In this document: piece by piece, positions 39,765-46,308 of the stretch
How the letters are laid out: the number at the start of each line of letters is the position of its first letter
How positions within the stretch are numbered: position 1 is the stretch's first letter
DNA from: Hymenobacter taeanensis
Lineage (GTDB): Bacteria; Bacteroidota; Bacteroidia; Cytophagales; Hymenobacteraceae
Direction of reading: 5' to 3'
Assembly: GCF_013137895.1 (NCBI RefSeq)
Contig: NZ_CP053538.1
Coordinates: forward strand, 929,501-993,500
Length of the DNA stretch: 64,000 nucleotides
The notes under the pieces: model-generated
The model's database searches: none
Told to the model about the DNA's origin: nothing
Seen by the model: only the letters and a program-made list of their open reading frames with translations
Program-made: the position numbers and the translations under genes

Positions 39765-41741
39765 ATGTTTGAGTTTTGTGCGCCCCTCCTACACTTGCTC
39801 CGCTTGGCACGGACGGGGCGAAGCTATGCGCTACTCACTACTGGTTGGCTGATGGCCAGTACGGCAGCGGCTCAAAATAAGCCGGGCTTTTCGCTTGATT
39901 CGGTGCAGGCCTTGCCCTCAGTGCGGGTGCAGGCAGTACGGCCCAGCAGGTTTGCAGTGGGCAGCCGGGTTACGTCGGTGTTAGACTCGGGGGCAGTGCT
40001 ACCTACGGGCGCCACCCTGGCGGAAGCCCTGGCCTCCCGCACGGCCTTATACCTGAAAGAGTACGGGCCGGGGCAGCTGGCTTCCATCTCTATTCGAGGC
40101 ACATCGGCTCAACATACCGCGGTGCTGTGGAACGGCTTTAACGTGATGCTGCCCACGCTAGGCCAGTCGGATTTTGCGCTGCTGCCGCTGAGTGGTAACA
40201 CCCGTGCCGAGGTACAGCACGGGCCTGCTGGCGCTACCTATGGCACCGGCGCGGTGGGTGGTACAGTGCTGCTATCGTCGCCGGTGGTGTGGGGCGCGGG
40301 GCTACGCGGCACTGTGCAGACGGATGCCGGCAGCTATGGCCTGCGGGCCGGCAGTGCCGAGGGCAGCTTCAGCAACCAGCGCATTTCGGTGCGCACCGCC
40401 GCCTCCTACCGCACCGCCGACAACGATTTCCCCTACTCTACCCCAGGCACAACAGGCCTAGTGCGGCAACGGCAAGCAAACGCTGCGCTGCATCAATGGA
40501 GCGTAGCCCAAGATGTAACACTGCGCGTAGGCCAGCAGGGCGAGATCCAGGCCTCGGCGTGGCTGACAGATGCCGACCGCCAGATTCAGCCGGCTATTGG
40601 CTCAGCCAACACCCACGCCCAAGAGTGGGACCAAAGCCGCCGCTTGCTGGCCGGGTACCGGCACGTTACGAGCCAGCAGGAGACGGGGGTGCGAGTGGCC
40701 TGGTTTGAGGATGTGCTCAACTACCGCAACGAGGCCACCGTGAGCAACTCCAGGGTGCGCACCACTCAAGCCCAGGCCGACCATACCATCAACTTCGGCA
40801 GCCGGGCCAGCGTGCGGGGTGGCCTAGAAGCCCAGCATTTTGCCGTAACCCCCGAGCTGTACCGCCGCCCGGTAACCGAAAATCGGTATGCGGGCTATGT
40901 GCTGCTGCGCTACGACCCACGCCCTGCGTTGCACCTCTCAGCCAATGTGAGACAGGCAGTGCTGCCCGGCCGGCGGGTGCCGCTTACCCCTACGCTGGGC
41001 GCTGAGTGGCAGGTCTGGCAAACCAGCCACCAGCAGCTTACGCTTAAGGCCAGCACCTCCCGCAGCTACCGGGCACCCACCCTCAACGAGCGGTTCTGGC
41101 CCCAGGGCGGCGACCCCAACCTGCTGCCGGAAAGTGGCTTTGGCTACGAGGGTGGCCTACTGCACACGGTGAAACCCACAACTCAACTCACGCTCGTTTC
41201 TGAGCTGACGGGGTATCACCAGTTGGTAAATAACTGGGTGGAGTGGACCTCTGACCCGCGCACCAACTTCACTACCCCGCGTAACCTGCGGCAGGTACGG
41301 GCCCAGGGCCTGGAGGCCAGCTCACAGGCGCAGTGGCAACCGGGAGCGTATCGCTTGAGCGCGCGCGCCAGCTATGCCCTCACCCAGTCAGAGAAAACCA
41401 AGGGAGATGCCGCTGACCAGCTGGCGGCGGGCAAGCAACTGGCCTACGTGCCCCTGCACAGCGCGGCGCTAACCACGGAGCATGGCTGGCACGGGTGGCA
41501 GCTCACCACGGCGCTGCGCTACACCGGCTACCGCTACCTCTACTCCGGCAATGGGCGCTACCTGCCTTCCTACCTACTGCTGAATGCCACGCTGGGCTAC
41601 AAAATCAAGCTTACGCCGGCGCTAGGCCTATTGATAGCCGCGCAGGGCTTCAACCTCACGAATCAGAATTATCAGGTGTATGAAGCACGGGCCATGCCTC
41701 CCCGCTGGGGTAGCCTGAGCTTACGCCTGAACTGGCGCTAA
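39765..41741 (+). CDS. TonB-dependent cobalamin receptor (BtuB-like)
   Basis: Outer-membrane receptor of 658 residues. A signal peptide with a long basic start ends at ASTAAAQ. The plug domain has LPSVRVQAVRPSRF (TonB-box region), ALYLKEYGPGQLASISIRGT, HTAVLWNGFNVMLPT and EVQHGPAGATYGTGAVGGTV. A 22-strand-type barrel follows, with PTLNERFWPQGGDPNLLPES and the terminal strand GSLSLRLNWR. The upstream cobalamin riboswitch makes a B12 (or related corrinoid) substrate very likely. A TTG at 39756 is an alternative start. The next gene is a BtuG-like lipoprotein 27 bp downstream. Confidence 0.88.
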   Translation: MFEFCAPLLHLLRLARTGRSYALLTTGWLMASTAAAQNKPGFSLDSVQALPSVRVQAVRPSRFAVGSRVTSVLDSGAVLPTGATLAEALASRTALYLKEYGPGQLASISIRGTSAQHTAVLWNGFNVMLPTLGQSDFALLPLSGNTRAEVQHGPAGATYGTGAVGGTVLLSSPVVWGAGLRGTVQTDAGSYGLRAGSAEGSFSNQRISVRTAASYRTADNDFPYSTPGTTGLVRQRQANAALHQWSVAQDVTLRVGQQGEIQASAWLTDADRQIQPAIGSANTHAQEWDQSRRLLAGYRHVTSQQETGVRVAWFEDVLNYRNEATVSNSRVRTTQAQADHTINFGSRASVRGGLEAQHFAVTPELYRRPVTENRYAGYVLLRYDPRPALHLSANVRQAVLPGRRVPLTPTLGAEWQVWQTSHQQLTLKASTSRSYRAPTLNERFWPQGGDPNLLPESGFGYEGGLLHTVKPTTQLTLVSELTGYHQLVNNWVEWTSDPRTNFTTPRNLRQVRAQGLEASSQAQWQPGAYRLSARASYALTQSEKTKGDAADQLAAGKQLAYVPLHSAALTTEHGWHGWQLTTALRYTGYRYLYSGNGRYLPSYLLLNATLGYKIKLTPALGLLIAAQGFNLTNQNYQVYEARAMPPRWGSLSLRLNWR

Positions 41742-41768
41742 CACTATTTTCCTTTTCAACTTTCACTC

Positions 41769-42863
41769 ATGCTGCAAGCATATCGCACCACATCTTTTAT
41801 CAACCGCTTTTTCCTTATTGGGGCCGGTGTACTGGCTCTCACCAGCTGCGACCCAGAGAACGAGGAGGCCAAACCCATCTATAGCCTTAGCAAAGATGGC
41901 AGCAATGTATTTGTGCTGAACGAAGGCCAGTATGGCACGCCCAACGGCGAAATCAGCCTGTTCAGCAAAACAGCGCGGGAAGTACGCGACAACAGCGCCT
42001 TCCGCACGGTAAACCAGCGCGACCTCGGCGACGTGGTACAATCCATGCTGGTGGTAGGTGAGAGAGGCTACGTGGTACTCAACAACAGCAAGAAAGTACA
42101 GGTACTCGACCTTAAAACGCTGCAGGCGCAGGGCGATGCCATAACAGGGTTTGAGCAGCCACGCTACGCCATAGCAGCAGCTACCGATAAAGTGTACGTT
42201 ACGGAGTGGGTGGCCCTAGGCCAGCCGGGCCGCGTGGCGGTGCTTGACACCCGCACCAATAAAATCACCAAAACCATTCCCGTGGGCCGTCAGCCGGAGC
42301 AGTTACTGCTGGCCAATGGCAAAGTGTATGTTGCTAACTCTGATGAGAACACCATCTCGGTTATCAACCCCACTACCGATGCCGTAGAAACAACGCTTAC
42401 GGTGCAAGATGGCCCCAGCAGCATGGTGCTAGACCAGGCCGGCGCCATTTGGGTGCTGTGCGGAGGTATTACCCGCTACGGTGGGGCTCCATCATACCCC
42501 GTGCTCTCCTCTACGCCTGCCAACTTAGTGAGGCTAAACACAACTACTCCTGCGGCTTCTGTCACGCTGCCCTTTGCCAAGGGGGGAGCCAGCAGCTTGC
42601 GCACTAATGGCGCCAAGAATCAGCTGTATTACCGCTACAGCGGAGCAGTGTACCGCATGAACACCTCAGACCTAACGCTGCCCACTACGCCACTCATCCG
42701 TCGGAGCTTCTATGGCCTGGAGGTTGACCCCGCCGACAACACCATTTATGGCTCAATAGCCCCCTATACCTCTACCGGCAAATTTATCCGGTACCAGAGC
42801 ACTGGCACCGCCATCGACTCTTTCAACGTAGGCCTGCTGCCCAACGGCTTCGTGTTCTACTAA
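41769..42863 (+). CDS. Surface beta-propeller lipoprotein (BtuG-like B12-binding candidate)
   Basis: Lipoprotein of 364 residues with lipobox LALTSC (Cys27). Directly after the cysteine comes DPENEEAK, an acidic run like the lipoprotein export signal that sends Bacteroidota lipoproteins to the cell surface. The rest is a YncE-type seven-bladed propeller with repeats such as GRVAVLDTRTNKITKTIPVG and NGKVYVANSDENTISVINPT. In Bacteroides, BtuG is a propeller lipoprotein that captures B12 and sits as a lid on BtuB. The gene follows the btuB-like receptor under one riboswitch, so the same role is inferred here. The binding residues are not verified. Confidence 0.75.
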   Translation: MLQAYRTTSFINRFFLIGAGVLALTSCDPENEEAKPIYSLSKDGSNVFVLNEGQYGTPNGEISLFSKTAREVRDNSAFRTVNQRDLGDVVQSMLVVGERGYVVLNNSKKVQVLDLKTLQAQGDAITGFEQPRYAIAAATDKVYVTEWVALGQPGRVAVLDTRTNKITKTIPVGRQPEQLLLANGKVYVANSDENTISVINPTTDAVETTLTVQDGPSSMVLDQAGAIWVLCGGITRYGGAPSYPVLSSTPANLVRLNTTTPAASVTLPFAKGGASSLRTNGAKNQLYYRYSGAVYRMNTSDLTLPTTPLIRRSFYGLEVDPADNTIYGSIAPYTSTGKFIRYQSTGTAIDSFNVGLLPNGFVFY

Positions 42864-42907
42864 GCTGCTCAGCACCCCAGCTGAGCGGTACAAGTCTTAC
42901 ATACCTG

Positions 42908-42954
42908 AAACGCGAAATGGCCGGCTCCCTTTGGGGGCCGGTCATTTCGCGTTT
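42908..42954. terminator. Terminator after the btuB/btuG-like operon
   Basis: Long hairpin with AAACGCGAAATG (42908-42919) and its complement (42943-42954) closed by a CCGGC/GCCGG inner stem. Both strands have short T-runs, so it may serve the convergent small lipoprotein gene too. Confidence 0.85.
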
Positions 42955-42984
42955 ATCACCGGTGGTAAAGCCAACGTGCGAGGC

Positions 42985-43260
42985 TTAGTCAGCCAGTCCG
43001 TCGCGGTTATGGTCTTGCGCGTCGCCGGCCGCCTCATACTGCTCACGCCCGGTTGGCCGGTTTTTGTCGGCGGCATTCAACCCAGAGGTAGCTGAGTCAG
43101 AAGCCAGGCTATGCCCAGGATCGGGGTCTTTCTGCTTATAGTCGCCGCGCTCTACGTTGGTGTCGCCGTTATCGGTACCGGTGTCGCAGGCGGTGGTAAA
43201 AAGGGCCGCGGAAAGCAGTAAACCAGCGGCTACTGAACGAAGGGGGAAGAGGGTTTTCAT
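42985..43260 (-). CDS. Small lipoprotein of unknown function
   Basis: A 91-residue lipoprotein. The signal peptide MKTLFPLRSVAAGLLLSAAL ends in lipobox FTTAC (Cys25). The mature part is short, hydrophilic and Asp/Gly-rich, probably unstructured: DTGTDNGDTNVERGDY, then KNRPTGREQYEAAGDAQDHN. It ends RDGLAD. I recognise no domain. It faces the B12 operon and shares its terminator region. Confidence 0.65.
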   Translation of the reverse strand: MKTLFPLRSVAAGLLLSAALFTTACDTGTDNGDTNVERGDYKQKDPDPGHSLASDSATSGLNAADKNRPTGREQYEAAGDAQDHNRDGLAD

Positions 43261-43536
43261 GGTGCAGGGAAAGGAGGCACAAAAAAGGGAAACTATTCTG
43301 CTGTACGGCTGACCTCCTTCGTGGTTTTTCCGTACAACCAGTTCCTTGACGAAACAGCACCGTGGCGAAAGAGTTAGCAGGGGTTATGTCAGGGAACCCG
43401 TTCTATTTTTATTGTCCACAATCACAACCATGACTACACGTTACCCGCACTGTTTGCCCCTGCGCGGCGACCCACTCCTGCCATTCCGTAAAACGCCCCA
43501 CAACCAATATATTTGCCGCCCCCCTTTGGGCTGCTT

Positions 43537-43890
43537 ATGAACCGTACCCCTACCTGGTCTGTTACCTACAAACCGCTTCTGCGGCGGGCCGCCACGTTAG
43601 CAGCTATCAGCTTAGGGCTGGCGCTGGTATTAGTGGCCTATCTGTTTGGCGTACAAGACCATTTCTTCGGCCGCCTGTTTGGCGCATTTTTCGTATTTTT
43701 CTGGCTGTTGGCTGTTACGTTTCTGGGCATAGTGCCCTTCGTGACGTGGGCAGCCGCCAGCTGGTTCGGGAAAGCCTGGACCGAGGCTCCGCCGGCCCCT
43801 ACTCGGCGCCCTCGCTCAAGTGCTGCCCCTTCCTCCACTCGTAAACCTACGCGGACCGCTACGCGGTTGGACTCAACTAAACACCCGTGA
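43537..43890 (+). CDS. Small two-helix membrane protein upstream of HMA-AraC regulator
   Basis: A 117-residue protein with two predicted helices (about residues 17-37 and 45-69) and a cytoplasmic, Pro/Ser/Thr/Arg-rich tail (PAPTRRPRSSAAPSSTRKPT). No family recognised. ATG at 43537 was preferred to one eight codons upstream. Its TGA overlaps the GTG start of the regulator gene (GTGA), so the two are likely translationally coupled. A role in metal handling is possible from the context only. Confidence 0.6.
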   Translation: MNRTPTWSVTYKPLLRRAATLAAISLGLALVLVAYLFGVQDHFFGRLFGAFFVFFWLLAVTFLGIVPFVTWAAASWFGKAWTEAPPAPTRRPRSSAAPSSTRKPTRTATRLDSTKHP

Positions 43891-44459
43891 AAACGACGCT
43901 CCTCCACATCAAAAATATGGTTTGCCCACGCTGCATTGATGCCGTGCGCACCCTCCTCGAACAAGCCGGCTACCATGCCACCGATGTCAAGCTTGGCCAG
44001 GCGCAGCTCGATCAAAGTACGCCCGTGGACCCCGCTTCGGTGGCTCCCATCCTGCGGGAAGCGGGCTTTGATGTGCTCCTGGGTCGGGCTGACCAACTAA
44101 CGGAACAGATCAAGGCGGCCCTGGTAGAATACCTAGAGCACCTGCGTACCGCCCGCATGCCGCTAACTACCTCTGCTTTCCTGACGGAGCGCTTTGCGGC
44201 TACGTACTCGCACCTGAGCAAAGTGTTCTCGCGCACGGCCAACCTCACCATCGAGAAATACCTCATCCGTCTGAAAATTGAGCGCGTGAAGGAGATGCTG
44301 AGCTACAATGAAATGACCCTAAGTGAAATAGCTGAGCACATGCGTTACAGCAGCGGCCAGCACCTGAGCAACCAGTTCCGTCAAGTGACGGGCCGCTCCG
44401 TGAGCGAGTTCCGCCGCGACCTGATGCCCAAGCGCCTTTCGCTGGATCAACTGGTGTAG
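43887..44459 (+). CDS. AraC-type regulator with an N-terminal heavy-metal-associated (HMA) domain
   Basis: One-component regulator of 190 residues, starting at GTG. Residues 1-65 form an HMA-like fold: KTTLLHIKNMVCPRCIDAVR with Cys13 and Cys16 as a CxxC metal site. Residues 85-185 are an AraC/XylS double helix-turn-helix (FSRTANLTIEKYLIRLKIER, then MTLSEIAEHMRYSSGQHLSN). Such fusions are seen near copper/heavy-metal genes in Bacteroidota. It is coupled to the small membrane-protein gene upstream and followed by a Met/His-rich outer-membrane protein gene, which is a likely target. The ligand is inferred as copper or another soft metal. Confidence 0.82.
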   Translation: MKTTLLHIKNMVCPRCIDAVRTLLEQAGYHATDVKLGQAQLDQSTPVDPASVAPILREAGFDVLLGRADQLTEQIKAALVEYLEHLRTARMPLTTSAFLTERFAATYSHLSKVFSRTANLTIEKYLIRLKIERVKEMLSYNEMTLSEIAEHMRYSSGQHLSNQFRQVTGRSVSEFRRDLMPKRLSLDQLV

Positions 44460-44523
44460 GCCACTGCGCCGGGCACAACCTTGCACGTGCCCAGCACTAA
44501 TCATGTAAAACTTTGATACCCGT

Positions 44524-44566
44524 GTCGGGGTACTATTGCAGAGTGATTTTGCTGTAGTACCCCGAC
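44524..44566 (+). promoter_or_regulatory. Terminator-like hairpin abutting the start of the Met/His-rich OMP gene
   Basis: Perfect 12-bp arms (GTCGGGGTACTA at 44524-44535 and the complement at 44555-44566) with a 19-base loop that can pair 3 more bases. TTGTTTTTTATG follows directly, so the T-tract runs into the ATG at 44576. It could be a terminator/attenuator, a translation-blocking hairpin or an operator for the adjacent regulator. Confidence 0.7.
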
Positions 44567-44575
44567 TTGTTTTTT

Positions 44576-46069
44576 ATGCCCTCTTCCCGCCTGCTCCTCC
44601 CTGCTTTGCTGCTCTCGGTCACTGCCTACGCCCAGCATAATATGCACAAGATGGCCTCCCCAGCTGATACGGCTCGCGCCAAGAAGGCCGTGGACCACAG
44701 CCAGCACATGGGCCACACCATGCCCGGCATACCGGCCACACCCGACACAGCCCGTAAAGCGAAGTCTATGCCAGGCATGAACCACTCGGGCCACGACATG
44801 AGCAACATGGCCGGCATGGACCACGGGGGCTTGAACATGAGCCACGCGTATTCCCGCAACCTGCCCATGAGCCGCAACGGCTCGGGCACGGCCTGGAACC
44901 CCGATAATACGCCCATGTTCATGTGGATGCATCACAAAGGCCAGTGGATGATCATGAACCACGGCGCCCTGAACTTGCGCTACACCAATCAGAACATTGG
45001 CCGCAACAGCGGGCAGCGGGGCGGCAGCACCTTCGACGCGCCCAACTGGTTTATGACTATGGCCCAGCGCCGCATCGGGGAGAAAGGCCTGCTCAACCTC
45101 ACGGCCATGATTTCCCTCGACCCGCTTACGGAAGGCGGTAACGGCTATCCGCTGCTGTTCCAGAGCGGAGAGGCCTACAAGGGCAAGCCGCTCGTTGACC
45201 GCCAACACCCTCACGACTTGTTCTCGGCCCTAAGCATAGGCTACACCCACGCTTTCTCCGAAGATGTAGACCTGACCCTGTACCTGGGCTACCCCGGCGA
45301 GCCGGCCATCGGGCCCGTGGCGTTTATGCACCGCATTTCAGCCATGCCCAACCCCGATGCTGCCCTAGGTCACCACTGGCAGGATGCCACCCACATTGCC
45401 TTCGGGGTAGCCACCGTAGGCCTGCGCTACAAGCAGTTTAAGCTGGAAGGCTCCAACTTCACGGGCCGTGAGCCCGATGAGCACCGCTACGGTTTCGACA
45501 AGCCCCGCGCCGACTCGTGGGCGGGCCGCCTGAACTGGAACCCCACCCCCTCACTGGCCCTGCAGGTGTCGAAGGCCTACATCAAAAGCCCTGAGGAGCT
45601 ACATCTGGATGAAGACGTGAAGCGTACTACGGCTTCCGTAATCCAGAGCAACCAATGGGGCGACTACCGCTTTATCACCTCAGCACTGGTTTGGGGGATG
45701 AACAAGCATGTGGAAGCTGATGGCCACAGCCACGGCAGCGCCTCGCACTCGGTGCTGGCTGAAACCAATGTGCAGCTGGGCAAGCCCGCCGTGTACGGCC
45801 GGTATGAGTTCGTGCAGAAATCAAATGAAGAACTAGGCATTCCACTGTTTGGCCCCGCCGACGAGGAAGTAACCGCTAACTATAACGTGCACGCCCTCAC
45901 GGTGGGTGCTAACTACCGCGTGGCGCAGGTAGCTAAAACTGATTTCACCTTGGGCGCCCAGGCTACCGTTTACCGTCCCGATTCAGATATCCGCTATTTC
46001 TATGGCCGCACTCCGGTATCGGGGCAAGTGTATCTGCGCCTAAACCCGTCGTTGATGAAGCGGATGTAA
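44576..46069 (+). CDS. Met/His-rich outer-membrane protein, probable copper-related
   Basis: Exported protein of about 497 residues. A signal peptide (PSSRLLLPALLLSVTAYAQH) is followed by a Met/His-rich stretch (about residues 20-90: HNMHKM, DHSQHMGHTMPG, MPGMNHSGHDMSNMAGMDH). This is like the metal-binding repeats of CopB, PcoA and similar copper proteins. The rest is a large beta-barrel with alternating aromatic strands and further His clusters (DRQHPHDLFS, EADGHSHGSASH). The TTG at 44567 is an alternative start. I infer copper or other metal handling at the outer membrane; this is supported by the adjacent HMA-AraC gene. Confidence 0.72.
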   Translation: MPSSRLLLPALLLSVTAYAQHNMHKMASPADTARAKKAVDHSQHMGHTMPGIPATPDTARKAKSMPGMNHSGHDMSNMAGMDHGGLNMSHAYSRNLPMSRNGSGTAWNPDNTPMFMWMHHKGQWMIMNHGALNLRYTNQNIGRNSGQRGGSTFDAPNWFMTMAQRRIGEKGLLNLTAMISLDPLTEGGNGYPLLFQSGEAYKGKPLVDRQHPHDLFSALSIGYTHAFSEDVDLTLYLGYPGEPAIGPVAFMHRISAMPNPDAALGHHWQDATHIAFGVATVGLRYKQFKLEGSNFTGREPDEHRYGFDKPRADSWAGRLNWNPTPSLALQVSKAYIKSPEELHLDEDVKRTTASVIQSNQWGDYRFITSALVWGMNKHVEADGHSHGSASHSVLAETNVQLGKPAVYGRYEFVQKSNEELGIPLFGPADEEVTANYNVHALTVGANYRVAQVAKTDFTLGAQATVYRPDSDIRYFYGRTPVSGQVYLRLNPSLMKRM

Positions 46070-46072
46070 GGT

Positions 46073-46235
46073 GTCATTGCGAGGACGCAGGACGAAGCAA
46101 TCCTTCCTTGGCCTTCTTCCAACACCAATCTATTCAAAAGCCCTTACCTCCTGCGTGGATGTGAGGGCTTTTTATTTACGCGGGTTTCTGACTGCAAGCA
46201 GAACAGATTGCGTCGTCCTGCGTCCTCGCAATGAC
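46073..46235. repeat. Dispersed palindromic element with internal terminator hairpin (copy 2, complete)
   Basis: Outer inverted arms of 30 bp (46073-46102 and 46206-46235) differ at one base. Inside is a hairpin with AAAAGCCCTTAC-type arms at 46137-46172. The two-level structure and the match to 38490-38631 mark a MITE-like repeat family. It sits between the outer-membrane protein gene and the radical SAM gene. Confidence 0.75.
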
Positions 46236-46308
46236 AGGCCTACGGAACGGACTTTAGCGCCACGTCGTTCGGGCGTATCTTTGTAGCCCTTCTTGACTTC
46301 GTGCTGCC

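Noticed and set aside
40192..40708. Alternative frames inside the TonB receptor gene
   Set aside because: They are Cys/Arg/Pro/Ala-rich shadows of the receptor reading frame in a GC-rich gene.
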